From: Ischnura elegans
Taxonomy: Eukaryota > Arthropoda > Insecta > Odonata > Coenagrionidae
Length of the DNA stretch: 64,000 nucleotides
Assembly (NCBI RefSeq): GCF_921293095.1
Contig: NC_060246.1
Span: forward strand, 140,182,198-140,246,197
Direction: 5' to 3'
Made by a program: the position numbers and the translations under genes. The notes beneath the pieces are model-generated. The model made no database searches, was not told the DNA's origin, and saw nothing but the letters and a program-made list of their open reading frames with translations. This document shows, in pieces, positions 1 through 12,767 of the stretch (position 1 is its first letter; the number at the start of each line of letters is the position of its first letter).

Positions 1-240
1 AAATACTAGAAGTTTATCACTCTCCCTCAACTCATAATTCCTTGACTCAAGTCTCTACCGTATCCTTCTAAACTCAAATATCCTAATTCCTTTCTATCTT
101 ATATAACCACCTTCCCTCGTCAAAATATTTCTTTTGAACAACTGTGGAGAGGAAGGCTTAAGGGGATCTCCCTTACAATTCTGTATATATAACGGAATAA
201 TACTAAGTCCGGTAAATCCCGTGACTATTCTCCCCTTCTA
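1..240. other. AT-rich noncoding start of window
   Basis: AT-rich, stop-dense sequence with no open frame, repeat or splice-like structure that I can support. It grades into a C+T-rich stretch before the GC-rich island that follows. Confidence 0.6.
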
Positions 241-1060
241 GGTGCATCCTAAACTTCTCCTCTTTCTCTCTCACTCGTTTATTCCTATTCCTCAGTTTTG
301 AGGAGAGGATTTGCGAGAATAACCATCACTCTCTCCCCTTACGCATAGTCCCGTTACTCGAGGCTCCTCTCCCTTTCCTCTCCCCCTGTCTAATCCTCCA
401 CTCCTCCTCCTCTTCCACTCCTCCCTCCGGAGGCGCTCCTCGGGGCCGTGAAAGGGGGCGGGGCGACCTGGGGGGTGGTGTACGGGGGGGCGGCGCGGTC
501 GAGGGAGAGGGGAGGGGCGGTCCGGGTGAGAGTGTGTTCTGCCGAGTCGCGCGGGAGGAAAAGAGGACGTCCGCTGCGAATCCTCACTCGCTCCCTCGCG
601 CTCTCATCTCACTCCCACTGCCCGCGAAACGCTTCTCTCGCTTGAAAAAGACGCCCAAACAGTTTTTCCCTTTTGGAGAAAGAAAGGGAGGGAAAACGCT
701 TTGTGGCGGAGTCTTTTTGACTTGTTTTTTTCCTTGTAACCCGGCCCATCTCTTCACGCGCGGCGGCCAAACCTTCTTGTCGGCAGTTTTCTGCTTTCGT
801 ACGAAAGTGGCAATGGGTACAAGGTGCGCCCGCAGCGGTCCTCCGCCGTTTTGAAAACTCCCCGGTCGGTGTTTGGTCTTGCCCGGATAAAAATACCCTC
901 TCTCGTCGACTGTTCCACCCCTTATAAACCTCCGTACCCCTCTCTTCGCCCTCCCCTCCTCCCCGTCGGGGCCGCGATCCTAACGTGGGTGTCGCGTGCG
1001 TGAATTATCCTCCACCCCCTTGTGCCACCCCTGAAAAATCTTTCCCGAATACTTTCCTGT
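240..1060. promoter_or_regulatory. GC/CpG-rich island, possible promoter or first exon
   Basis: A C+T-rich lead-in (about 240-430) is followed by a strongly GC- and CpG-rich core (about 420-860) with long G-runs at 454-490, then CpG-containing pyrimidine-rich sequence. This contrasts with the AT-rich DNA on both sides. A 14-bp perfect palindrome (CTTTCGTACGAAAG, 794-807) and a weak A/T box near 884 lie inside or just past it. The short open frames here are artefacts of GC-rich, stop-poor composition and do not resemble proteins. A promoter or 5' UTR exon of a long gene running rightwards is an inference from composition only. Confidence 0.35.
454..490 (+). other. Putative G-quadruplex sequence
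   Basis: Four G-runs of 5, 4, 6 and 7 bases are separated by loops of 1, 6 and 8 bases on the plus strand. The first two loops fit the usual 1-7 base rule and the third is slightly long. It sits in the core of the GC-rich island, where such motifs often mark promoters. Confidence 0.5.
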
Positions 1061-1900
1061 TACTCCTCATTCGAACCTTGTCCTATCTTCCCGGAGGACA
1101 GTTTGGCTTTGGTGGATTTCCCTTGATCCACCTTCTCTTCTTCTCCCGTCCCACCTCAGCCTTCCATCGTTCCTCTTCCCTATCCAAGGAGAAGATTTTC
1201 GGCTGAAGAAAATCTCTGGGCCCATCGCCGCCCGAGGACATACCGGGTCATCCCAGCACCTCGTTGGTTCTGCTCCCGCTGCCTGAGGGAGACGGTCGGG
1301 GATTCCTGTCACCGGGCCTCCGCACTGAGTGTCGGCGTATCCACGCAACCTCACCCCTCGCATCTTTTCAACAGTCTTAACCCTCCCACCCGCCTCTCTC
1401 CATATCTGTCTCCACCCTCCCCTGAATATATCGTGCTGCCCGCGGTTCTCTCCCGCCAACAAACCATATCGCCATCCCCGCCACATCGGAAGGAAGGTGT
1501 CCCCATTCAACTGTCCACAGAAGACCGCAACATTGGAACCGGCGCTGCCGCCGTCGCTGTACCTGCAATTCCGACCGAACGAGCCGCCAAATTTGAGGCA
1601 ACGCCCCCCACGTTGCATCCAGCGGGCGAAGAAGTTTTTTGAAGGAGGTCGCGTTCTCTTCGTTGAGATCGCCCGTGAAAGACCGTGGTTCCCAAAACTC
1701 AGTCGACGCCTTCGTCGGAGTCCTAGGCAACTCGTCGACCTCACTCCTCTCGCGCCAGCCATCTATGTTTCCAGAAGGCCTCAGGTGTGTGTGACATCCC
1801 TTATTTATCCCGTGTGCGAATATGCATCCGTCCCATAATGCATTAGGAATTGCTCGCTCCGCCTCCATTCCAACGCTCAAAAACGTGGTGATTGGTGAAC
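1060..1900. other. CpG-containing intermediate-GC region, no assignable gene
   Basis: GC content is close to balanced and CpG is frequent up to about 1780, so long frames stay open on both strands (up to about 230 codons on the minus strand, about 169 on the plus). None contains a domain, repeat or motif I recognise, and frames on opposite strands overlap, which is typical of stop-poor noncoding DNA. It may be the downstream half of the promoter/first-exon island. A possible donor (CAG before GTGTGT) lies near 1783. Confidence 0.3.
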
Positions 1901-4640
1901 GCAAGCAGGGTTTTGGCTTCCCTTTCGTGTCTTAGGTTTTCCGTGTAGGTCCACGATCTTAGTTTACTCATAATTTATTGTTTTGTTGGTAATTTAGGCC
2001 CATCTTGGTGATGCACGTCTTTCATATTAATACAACTCGGTCATTGTGATCATTCAATCTCCATATGAGCTCGGTGTTTAGAAAGTGTGGATTGGAAAAG
2101 TCAATCAAGGTTATTGATTTGTCTTTCTATGGTTTCCAGCTAACGTCCATGATTACTGTGCTATTATTTACATATACTTGCATTTTTTATTCTGTTTTTA
2201 GGTAATATTCAGGTGTATGTTGTGGCCTATGTCTTTTATATTTATATAACTCAGTTATAGTGATGACTGGAATCGATAGGTTCAATGAGGTGGATGCCTT
2301 CAGTGTTTGATTTGAGGATTATCCTATAAAGGGATGGCTTATATTGTGTTTTGAATAGGAAAAGTTCAATTATGTTATCAATGTATCCCAAATGACGGTG
2401 ATTATTTTAGCTTACTCGTCGAACATTAGCTGAATCGTAGTCTTTTTTTCGGATGTTCGTGTTCTATGGAAACAAACTAAATGCCCGAGGTTTTTCCTGG
2501 TTATGTAATATATTTTATGATTTACCAACTCATTCCTTACGCAGTGAAAACAAGATATATGTTTTGGTGTACAAATAACGGTTTTTCACCTTATATGTGC
2601 CGCCATTTTTTCATCATGTTTTGTTGGCGAAATCATTCATTAAAAAATATCACCCTATGAAATGCTATTTTTGAAAAATCTATCGTCTCGGTCATGAGGC
2701 TTATGAAGCCAAATTCATCAGAAGTCAGAGAGAATTCCCCCTTTTCTCTAAAGTCACCAACTCACCTGCAAAATGGCGCCAAAACTGTTTTTCCTTGTGA
2801 TGATCGAACGACACCCAAAAACGCGACGGATTTCTGTCGAGAATGACTCTGAATAAGGTTATTTTTCTTTATGTGAGTCCAAGATTGTTGTATATTCGGA
2901 ATTCAGATACTGTTCTAAACCTAGACCAAAATATCCGGCAATGAGGCGGTAGCCTTAGCGTCTGGAAACTCACCGTCTTTGTCCTTTCGGGAGATCCCCT
3001 CCCCCTTTTTAGACTGAAATTTCCACCCTTCCTCTCATCCCACTCCCATCTCACACCCTGCACCTTTTGCTCCCTTCCACCTCGGCTCCCCTCGCCATCA
3101 ATCACGTGCCGCCCCCGTCCCCCGCCCACCGACCTACATTCTGGCCACTTCCCTCTTTCCGCCCACACCCCCTGCCACCCTCCACCCCTGCATTCCTCCT
3201 TTCTCTTCCCTTTAATCCTTATGCCTTCCGCTTTTACTCCACCACCGGCCAATTTTCGCACTTTCAATTGGCTTCAGCGGTCCGTTGACGTTCTTTCCAT
3301 CACCTTTATACCAATTAGCCGAGGAAATAGTGTTTTCCCTGCAATAGCTCTTGCCTTTGTCAATTAAGTATGCCGAAGCGTCATACTTGTGACTATAATC
3401 TGCGTAGGGTTTAATTTTTCATATATTCCATTAGCGAAAGATAATAATAGAAAATATTTTCAGGATATATCATTACAGTATCTGTCACAGTTACGTACTT
3501 CAACACCCAAGTTGCGCATACAAAAAAAAATGGAAGGCATATTTATCGCATATTTAGTTTAATTATCATAGTTTAGATATTTTGTTGTGACTCTGGCGTT
3601 CATAGGGCTGGCAGATTTTTAACTCCAAAAGTCCCTTTAAATATGTGCAATGTACTTGCCACCAACACGGTTAAAGCCAATCCTAAACCTTTCTGTTCAC
3701 TTTACAAACGAGAGGCTATCAACTGTTAATGTTATTTTTCATCTCTGATGGTGAAAAAGGTGTTTCTCGTTGTGAAAGTAATACATATTTTTGGCGTTTT
3801 TGACGCCATTAGATCTGTACTTCACATATTCTGATATTTGTATTTAGAGTTGCAGTGTTTGTCTCGTTGGGAGGTGACATATTGCTTATAAATTTTTTAA
3901 GAGCAAATTTAAGTGGCTAATGAAGTAGAGAAATTTTTAAAGATATTACTAATTTATTTGTTCTGTTAATATTTCGCCAAACACTCCTTAATACTCTTTG
4001 GAACTTATATAACTTGGCCTTGAGGAAAGATCTTTTTACACAACGGGTAATGTTTACCGTATTAACTACTGGATAATGCTATCTAACGAAAGTGTTAGCA
4101 TTAAAAAACGCAGTTTATCGATATTCATCCTAAATTTAAATTAATCTGCCAGAATATTTAATACTTTACTTTTGTAACGACTTTCCAGCATTATAAACGT
4201 TGAAAAAATGACATTAATTGCTATAAAGATGAACGCTGCGTAAATAAATGGTATAGTCAGCTATACTGAGTAAGAGGAAGGAATAATTACATGAAACGAT
4301 TAAACTTTGATCGGCAAGCACAGAAATTATAAGACAACTATTTTTTTAAGAAGATTTGACTGGATTATGAATAATTTTTTCCCTTTAAAGGCACCAAATT
4401 TGAAATGAAATTGCGAATATGAAACAGCTTTTCTTCTCATACTTTTCATTAATCACTGCCTTCGCTCACAGCGTTAGTTTTCAACCCAAAGACTAATGCT
4501 CCACGCCCTCTTCATCTGAATTCATAATAAAAGAAAGAATGATCACAAGTTGTATATTTCCAAAACCAACGAATTGAATTTATTGAATTGAATTTATACG
4601 TCTTATGAACCTTGTCGCCCAAGTACTGAGGTACTCCAGT
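1900..4640. other. AT-rich noncoding stretch with one C+T patch
   Basis: Stop-dense intron-like or intergenic DNA. It contains a weak 40-base duplication (about 2026-2062 and 2230-2270, same orientation, roughly 80-85% identical) and a C+T-rich patch at 2995-3260 whose plus-strand frame is simple Pro/Ser/Phe-rich sequence. At 2178-2207 a pyrimidine-rich tract, TAG and GTAATA resemble an acceptor fused to a poor donor. I see no gene. Confidence 0.55.
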
Positions 4641-5180
4641 CTCCCTTTCCTCGGTCATGGTTTTCCGTCTTCTCGCTTATCATGATTTGACAGTATTGTC
4701 AATTGCCTGCCATAAAAACGATGAAATCCACCTTCAGTTAAGACGCACATCTAATGACCGTTGTTGCATACGTACTCAACTACTTAAGTGTCACTTTTCA
4801 TGGTCTTCTTGTCTTCCCGCTCATCATTATAATACATATCGCCTCGTCAACCGTCCACTAAAAGGCAACCATTTTTCCGTAGCACTTATTATCACCGAAG
4901 GGCGGGCGTTTTTTTCGCCGGCGTGCGGCCCGCCCGCACCCGGGGCTCCCTATGCCGAATCGGTCATGCCCCGTGGCGGAGGCGTGCCTCTTATATGTAT
5001 GGCGGAGATGGGGAGGGGGATAGCACGCGTGGCACATCTGCCTCCCCTCCCCTCGCACCTGTTACGGCCCCACGCGTGCGTCCATACCCCCACACCCTCT
5101 CCAGCACATGTGCTTCCCTCCAAGTGCCTAGTTTCACCTCATCCTAAATTTTATGTGGGAGTGGAAAATTATTAAGAATG
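4640..5180. other. Short GC-rich micro-island
   Basis: A plus-strand frame of about 170 codons runs through here, but the open part is split between AT-rich and GC-rich halves and shows no recognisable motif. The GC-rich core (4890-5000) has a CGCCGGCG palindromic stretch followed by a C-rich segment (5035-5140). I treat the frame as chance. Confidence 0.4.
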
Positions 5181-6850
5181 TTGAGGACCTCAAACTCAGT
5201 CCTTTCATCCCTCTCCAGACCCACTTCTCTTACGATTGCTGCTTGCTCCCAAAGCGCTTCGATAAATACCGCGTTTCTGCATCGTATTATGTGATACTGC
5301 AATGAAGTTCTGTATCTCTCTCTCTTCCATAAATTTTACTAGGGAGCTCATGTTATCCAATGCTAAAAATCTGATATGGTGCAAGTGCGATAAAGTTTTT
5401 ATAGCTAATAAAAATAAACTTCCGTTTACTCTGTATTTTCGTAGGAGTGGAACAATGTTACCCACGGTACACCGAATGAAAACAATTATTCAATCAACTT
5501 GATCGCTCATAATTTGAACCTGAAGGCATATTTTCCTTCCGATTTCAAGTACGATTTTCATCTTTTGCTGTCATTATTCCATTCGCTCATTTAGCATTCA
5601 TTGTATGTTTCGAACATGTTTTTCACCATTTTATTATTTATTCCACACATTTTCCTTTTCTAATAACGTTGTAGAGTATTTATCTTTTCCACTTTTCTAC
5701 GCCCATGAATTTTTTCAGCAAATGCACATCACAAATAATTGCAGCTTGCTCTGTTCCTCCTCACCAAAAATCCTCACTTCTCTGTCATAGGTTCAACAGT
5801 GCGGGATTTGAAAAGTATTTTAATCTTTTCCCAGAAAGTGTTACCTCATATTCAACCTTTGAAATCTGTTCTCTCATATTCTCTCCATGAAATAGGAATC
5901 TCTTGAAGAGTATCTTTTATTTCTGATAAAGAGATTTAAGACCCGAGCTCGGATCGAATTTTTGCCAATTTTAACTATTTGTTTGATCCATTGTTTAATA
6001 TTTGGTATTAACGCTTTAATAAGTATGAACTAAAATACATATGAACCATAATCTGGTCAGTACTGCATTAGCAAAATATCAGGAGGACGTAGCACGAAGA
6101 CTACCCCTTGGTTTGCGCTTTCTTTGTGTGGATTGTGTAAATTATTTTTAATTCGTTTGATGTCCCTGGCCCGCGCATTATAAATGTTGAAAAAAACGTG
6201 TAAATGCCTAATTACGAACGGATAAGTTTGTTGTTAACTTTTTCTGGTGAAATACCTTAAAGTTTACTGATGGAAAATTTTCGTTATGGTAACTGGTAAG
6301 GTTCTCCAGTTAAATTATGTGGATAAAAATTGGTTGTTCTCCATCTTGGTCTACAATATTTATATGACAGTTTGATCGATGCCTAACATTCTGCTTGACA
6401 CGCTTTAATATGAGATACCTACCATCCTTGCGTTTTGTGCTGGCTTCTCCATGCCAGCAAGTGGAGGCATTTAATGAAAATTCAGGACACACGTTATTCT
6501 TAGACTTGGCGGTCGCGGTAAACGGATAATAAGTGCGCGCAGTGAAGGGTGCGAGAGTTTCTTGAAACTTCCATCTTGTTAGCCTGAGTGCGGAGTGAAT
6601 TTCTCTCCCATACCCATCCTTCTCCCGTGAACACCATTTGTGACCCTCATTGTCAAAAGCGTATGGCGCCAATGGGCACGTGAATATTTCAGGTGAGGCG
6701 CTCTTGATGGGGAAATAATTTTCAGGTCTTTATCATGGGTGAGTGGGTTGTGGAAAAAAAAGAGAGAAATAAAAATGTGAGCGGCGAAAGAGGGTGGGGG
6801 TTCACAGCAGTATGACGGCAGCGGTGCCCGACCCGCTGTCACCGTCTGCC
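5180..6850. other. AT-rich noncoding stretch
   Basis: Stop-dense DNA without recognisable coding or repeat structure. A minus-strand frame of 120 codons (6310-6672) has ordinary amino-acid composition but no motif I recognise. At 6690 a TTTCAG followed by GTGAGG resembles an acceptor fused to a donor, but it has no pyrimidine tract. Confidence 0.5.
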
Positions 6851-6861
6851 TTCTTGCAAAG

Positions 6862-6929
6862 ACCAGCCGGCGCTGCCACGCGCCCGTGGATGCATATCAA
6901 TTAGCGGGTGAAGTTATGCGGAGAGCAAG
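6862..6929 (+). CDS. Weak candidate exon (68 nt), unknown gene
   Basis: A pyrimidine-rich stretch ending GCAAAG is followed by 22 open codons plus two bases (peptide beginning TSRRCHAPVDAYQLAGEV) and an AAG/GTAAGG donor. The other two frames contain stops. CpG content is higher than in neighbouring DNA. Against it: the AG is preceded by purines (CAAAG), there is no homology I recognise, and its exit phase (two leftover bases) does not match the entry phase of the exon candidate at 29279. It could be a 5' UTR exon or chance. Confidence 0.18.
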
Positions 6930-6939
6930 GTAAGGAGAC

Positions 6940-8000
6940 CGAATGGTGTTACCAGATGAGAATGGAGTTTTGCAGGAGAGGGGGGTGAGGTAGTGGAAGG
7001 AATTAAAAAAAGAGTCCAGAATTTTCATAGCCAGGGGAAGCAAGTTGGAAAATAATGATGGAGCGCTCGTGCAGAGTCTATGTGGAGGAATCTTTTTTGC
7101 AAAAATGTGGAGTTTTTCCTCCGGAAGGAAGCGGGAAAAAAGGTCCTTTTCTTTTAATAGGCTTTTCGGTGAAAGAATACTATCACATACGATGTCAGGC
7201 GTTTTTTAGGCGAAAATATGAGTCAGTTTTGGCAAAACAAATTGGTCATTATTTGCGAAGTTTTCACTGAGAAAGAGCAGCGTAAAAAAATATGGTCTCT
7301 TACCTTTAGAAGGCCTTTATCACAGTGAATCCTCGCGCATCTGTTGTCAGGTATTTTTGATCTTAAATATGTGCCATTATCTGAAAAATTATTTGTTTAT
7401 TATTTTCAACAGAAACATGTTTTAATGTATTCCATTTCCATTAATTCTTTTATCAATTATGATTGATCGTAATAGGTGTACTGTTCGTTTTTTAATAGTT
7501 TCAATCTCATTTTAATTAATAGTGAACCACCTAAAACGGAGATTATTGCGTAAAAATCTGTTTCAACTTCTTTTTTTAAATTTTAGTCCTACAAACAGAC
7601 TTTTATTATTTTTGTCATGCGAATATTTTATATTTTGTTTCCATAAAGGCCAATTTTGAAAATTATAATTTTTGATTATCGTTTTACCTACACTAATCTA
7701 AGTCAAATATGTGTGTAACCTTAATTTGTTCCCAAAACGTTTTCGAGAAATCTCCTGAGTGATCACTGATTTAGTTGTAAATACGTCTTCGTACACTAAG
7801 AGTATCTTATTTTGTTATATTTACTTCATGACAATGTTTGAAGTAAAGATAAGTGTCATCTGTTTGAATTTGGTTTCCGTTTGAATTGTATTTTAAATGT
7901 TAAAATGCCTTTGATAACATCAAGTGATCCAACTATCGTTTATCCCTTTGCATCAGACCTGATAAACTGAAGGAAACTCGATCATGATTCATTTGATTAC
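6940..8000. other. AT-rich noncoding stretch
   Basis: No believable open frame, RNA gene or repeat. A 71-codon plus-strand frame at 7055-7270 lacks splice signals and recognisable motifs. Confidence 0.55.
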
Positions 8001-8345
8001 TAGCGCATCCAGAATCCATTGTAGAACAAGCTCTTTTGTAGAGTAATCGTCAGCGAGCTATCGTACATGTTGAGGTTTCCGGTGGTTTTGAGGACACGCT
8101 TTTTCAAAGGCGGCGTTGGAAGTTGTAGCGTGATCCCTAGCATGCTGTTGACATGGGACTCATTGGAACACACTGTGAACAAGCCACACCCTTACCTTGT
8201 TTTATGCAATTTTGTTGTAAATATCACCAAGCCTTTGTGAATCACTTTAAAACATGCGAAGCGCCACAAGTGGCTCGTAGTGCTGTCCATGGCCCACGCT
8301 TGATTTATAATTCCAAGTTACTCCCAACCAAGCTAGGTTAATAAT
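8000..8345 (-). pseudogene. Coding-like segment, unidentified; possible mobile-element remnant
   Basis: On the minus strand 8182 to 8000 encodes 60 codons ending in a stop. Codon third positions favour C and G, unlike the surrounding AT-rich DNA, and the peptide (for example LPTPPLKKRVLKTTGNLN) is not low complexity. The adjacent 8183-8341 has the same richer composition and an open frame on the plus strand. I cannot name a family. A decayed transposon ORF or an isolated exon is possible; chance is not excluded. Confidence 0.2.
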
Positions 8346-10670
8346 GGTGCATTGCCTCGTTTTTCGTTTATCCGTTGTCAGTTTGTTTGATGTTTTCTAT
8401 TTCCAAATGTTTATAATATCTTTTTTACTGTCGCTTTCTTGGCCCTATGGATCTGTGATAAACCTAACACATTATATTTGTTTTTGTTGGTCATCGAGAG
8501 TATGTTAATCAGTTGCATTCCAGCAAAATGAGCTCTGTTTAAATGATGATAATCGATGCTACACATTTGCAATACAAAATCGTGAGTAAATTTCTTTTTA
8601 CTCTAATAATAATTCTAATGCAGCCTCTCTTAAAAATATATATCATGAAACCTTTGTGATACTCTCTTTGAATATAGTTCCCGAGAAATTTTCCTCCCTT
8701 TTACTAGATAATTATATAACTATATCAGGATGATGAAAAACAATATAATTTTAAGATATACATTTTAATGAGGTTGATATAAAGTCATTCGTCATTATAA
8801 TTTTCCGTGCCTTATAAGCAATAATCGCTCTTTAATTTAGATTAAAATTAATGCTAGAAAAGTAAATTTCTGATTCCAATGGCAAGTATAATGCTTTCAT
8901 TCCGAAGTCTTATACATAGTATTCAAGTATCACTATTTTAATTACTTCTCTGCTATTGGTGAGTTTATTTTTCTTTGTATTTATACTCTTGACGGAGAAC
9001 ATTAGGAGCTATTAGTGTCTTTCTATTGTTAGAGGTGTATCGCGAATCGAATTATTGAATAAAGTCTCCAATTTCATCCAGTTAATAATACCTCCTCCAA
9101 TATTACCCAAGTAAATTAGCATATTCCGAATTAAGCCATAGTTGTTAAAACATGTGTTGAGGTTGCTTTTTTTCTCTGTTCTTTTCATCAATGTGACCCG
9201 AGTTCTCTGAAATCCGGGGGCAGCCCTCTGTTACCTAAAATCACTGTTTTTATTTATGCAATATTTAAAGTAGTTTTGAAGAATAATAGCTCACGTTTCT
9301 TACTGCGTTGAAGGACTACTGCCCTCTCAGATTATTTATATTTCAAATAATTAAATCATATATACTTAACTCGTAGCTCAGTCCACTTTTGGCGCAGTAT
9401 GAAGTTGCTATATCTCATAAATTTTAACGCTTACAAAGATTATTGGCGTAAACAAGGGCGCAGTGCTGAAGAAATTGTGAATAAAGAATAATGAATAAAC
9501 CCTTGGTACGCCTTTCAGTAGTGCTGGCACTACTACCCTGGCAGGTTACGGCGACTCATAAGCAGTAAGACCTGTTGCGCCTATATTTAAGTACGCAGGT
9601 GGCACGGAATTCTTTAATATTTCTTAGGCTGAATCTAATGGATGTCTCCGCAGCATGTGAGTCTCAGGATTGAGGGGAGTTTTTTTCACCTGCAACAATG
9701 AGTTAGATTTATTTCAGTTTTAAGCTTCTTTTTTAATCCGCGGTGGAAATTGATTTTACGGGTTGTGAGTAATGTAGAAAAATGCAAATGCTTGTTTTTC
9801 AAGTTCACCGGTCACAAAGATTGACTCAGAGTTCTTGACAGCCCAAAAACACTGAAAAAATAGATGAAGCGTAATTACAGTATAGAATTAGTTTACATGT
9901 ATAAATTATCCGAGTTTCACGATTAAAATAATTATTTCCTAATAAAGTAGTAGGCAAAAATTATTTCGAAGAAGTTTTTATCTAATGCTTTGATAGAATT
10001 ATTTATTGTTTCTCTTAATGACGTGGAATATATTTGTCTTCACACTGACTTCGTTCGCCGGCCTATTCCTATTATATTTACTAGGTAATTGAGCGTTTGC
10101 TCATGCAGTATGAAAATTGAACTTTAATAGCCAGAGTTTAGAGGAGATATTTATTTACATGAGTTAAGAGTAATCTATCTATGAAATTAGGACTTTGACC
10201 AATTACTATTGTCCATTTTTTCACATTTTTGATTGTGATCGTGAATCCATTTTTCGAGAAATATCCTATCCTTACTCAAGGAAGCAATCCAGGGGAATTA
10301 TTGATGGCGCAGTGTCATGGAGAGATGGAACTTTGCTCTTCCCGCTTTGCCCATTTTTTTTCTGAGTTACTGCAGCGTTCGGGTGCGGAGTAGAATGTGA
10401 AAGCTCAGCTAGTCTTATCTTGGAGAACACGGAACAGCGTAGAGCACGTACCCGGCTCATCCTGTGTTTGCATCCGTGCTCTTGAGCACTTTCTACCCCT
10501 CTCTAACCCAAGTTGTACAAGGGTGTTTGTTTTGCAAAAATCCTTTAGTCGGGAGTCCGGACCCGTATATTTCAACCCGATTCCAACCCTTCATATCGAA
10601 TGGAAGCGGTCTTCACTCTTGTGATCCGAACTTACTCAGCTAAAATTTCCCTCCCATTTCCTCTTTGGAC
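8345..10670. other. AT-rich noncoding stretch
   Basis: Mostly stop-dense DNA. A more GC-rich stretch at 9505-9610 holds a short hairpin (AGTAGTG, CTGG, CACTACT at 9520-9537 approximately) and may be an old repeat, but I could not assign it. No gene or tRNA is visible. Confidence 0.5.
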
Positions 10671-10677
10671 GCATCGT

Positions 10678-10911
10678 GACCCCATTGACTACATTTTGAA
10701 GAAATATGCAGATGAATTCTTAACGTTAGATCCAAGATCCTTTTCTTCCGGCATGATAATAACAGTTAAATTTCATTCAATATAAAAAAGAGTAAGACCC
10801 ATTGACTATATGTTGATGAAATATTCAGTTGAATTCTAATATTATATCCTATACACCCTTCATCCAGCGTTAAACTACTATTTAAACTTCATTCGATGAA
10901 AAAAATGCTTT
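10678..10911 (+). repeat. Two-copy tandem duplication, unit about 118 bp
   Basis: The segment starting GACCCCATTGACTACATTTTGA at 10678 is repeated from 10796 as GACCCATTGACTATATGTTGA. Similarity continues through GAAATAT.CAG.TGAATTCT and ends in TTCATTC.AT.AAAAAA. The copies are clearly related but diverged (roughly 70%). No coding function is apparent; the cause is local segmental duplication or an old minisatellite. Confidence 0.6.
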
Positions 10912-12760
10912 TATGACACTTATTCCTTTACGAATCAACTTTCAATTGTCTTTCATTTTGCAATGAAGTTGAAAATTTTTACTTTATAATAATACGCATT
11001 AAATTGAGAATTTTACGTAATTTATCTACAGAAAAAACCTTAAGGCCCTTAGCAAAACACTTTTTATATCTTTACCATTTAACAGTACTATTAAGTTGGC
11101 TAAATCTGTACTTAGGATTGACACATTTGATTTCTTTTGAATTCCTCTCTTGCACGTATTCATTTTTGTCGTGACTACAAGTTTTTTTTACATGATTATT
11201 AGCTTTGCTTATAATTTCAGCATTACTTTTACATTGTATAGTGCTTGATAATGAGTTAGCACGGTAGTAATTTTATAATCTGGCATCAATTATTGGAATG
11301 CATAATACTTTGAATAAAATATGTCCTTTTTCATACATTATTTACCCTATTTGATATCTTTCTCGGCCCTGTTTTCCATGTCTTTTTAACTTTTCATAGA
11401 GATGATGAATTGAATATATTTTTTTCATGAATGTTTAGGAAATCATCAAGTTTTATGGAAGAACTGTCGATTTTGCTGTTATCATCATACATATCGTATG
11501 GATTTGAACATGCATTCCATCCAATTTTAGTATTTGGTTAATAAGTATATGGTCTAAATTGGTAAAGATGGTTCACTTATAAATGCTATAATCCGCACAA
11601 GACTTTTTCTGAACATTATTTCACGTCACTTCCTTTTTCCTAGCATTTGGTTTAAGACCAATTATGTTAATTGACACAATCGCATAGTAGAGTGGAAAAC
11701 GTTCGAACGATTTACTGCCATTAAGTCGAGCTATAGGCCATGCTAATGTAGCTACAGGTTGTTGACTGCAATGTCGTTTATTTACGTCACCTAGAATTGC
11801 CTTCTGCCGCTTATGGAAATATGTGAATCTTGTGTTTACGGCTTTTTATGTCTTTGTATTCTATATGACTTGGCAAAGAATTTTAATTTTTACCTACCCA
11901 TTATTTTCCAACGTAATTGTCTTCCAAATTATATAATCAGCCAGTATTTCGAAGATTGTCTCTCTTGGAGATATTTAAATAAAGCAGCACTAAGAAATAG
12001 ATAGTGGTAACTTTAGCTTCAGCAGTAGCTTGGTACTCGAATTGAATCATGATGTATGTATTTCTAGTTTGCATGCCTTCATGTAAGCTTAATTGGGATG
12101 ATTCCAAATTAGGGCGAGTCCATTAGTTTTAGATGCATTTTTACCGAATAATACATACAGCCTTATCAATTCATGCGAAAAAGCTTGATTTTAATTATAA
12201 AAAATTGCTGAAGCATTTCAAATTTTAACTTATTACGGCAAAGACTTTAAAACCTAAGGTTTTGATACTATTAGGGTGTATTCATAATTTATTTGAAAAT
12301 AGATACACCTACGTGCTTACTATATGATGAACTCGTTCAATATGTTTTCTTCGCATTCCCTCCTTTTTCGCACATGAATGTAACACTGCCATGGCCTTTT
12401 TAAATGCAATTGCTAGGATGCTTGAGTAGAGATGTAACGATATGAATTAAATATGATAAATGATGAAGTTTTTTCACTGTGTGATATGGGCATGAAAAGA
12501 AACATCTTAGTTTAGCTTGCATAAATGTATTCGGTCATCTAAAGAGCATTGACCAATTTCGGTTGCCACTGCCAAAGGTTTAATTGGAAATGAAGGAATA
12601 TAGTCTTATTTCTTTGAAGCCGTCAAAATTGCTGTTTGTCTCCGTGAAAAGTTTGTCATATTCTTCTCATCGGCAATTAAATGCTCTCAAGGAGTGAACT
12701 AAAACATTTTTCGCATTTTAAAAAACAATTTATGCTTAATATTCTTTCCTTTTGCGTAGG
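10912..12760. other. AT-rich noncoding stretch
   Basis: Very AT-rich, stop-dense DNA. I see no exon, RNA gene or repeat that I can support. Confidence 0.55.
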
Positions 12761-12767
12761 TTCTTAC

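Noticed and set aside
1067-1762. 231-codon minus-strand frame overlapping a 169-codon plus frame
   Set aside because: Both strands are open because stops are rare in this CpG-rich stretch; no recognisable protein.
2740-2790. Minus-strand acceptor-donor fusion (TTTTGCAG/GTGAGT)
   Set aside because: No adequate pyrimidine tract precedes the AG on that strand.
6680-6700. Plus-strand TTTCAG/GTGAGG fusion
   Set aside because: Upstream sequence is purine-rich and mixed, a poor acceptor.
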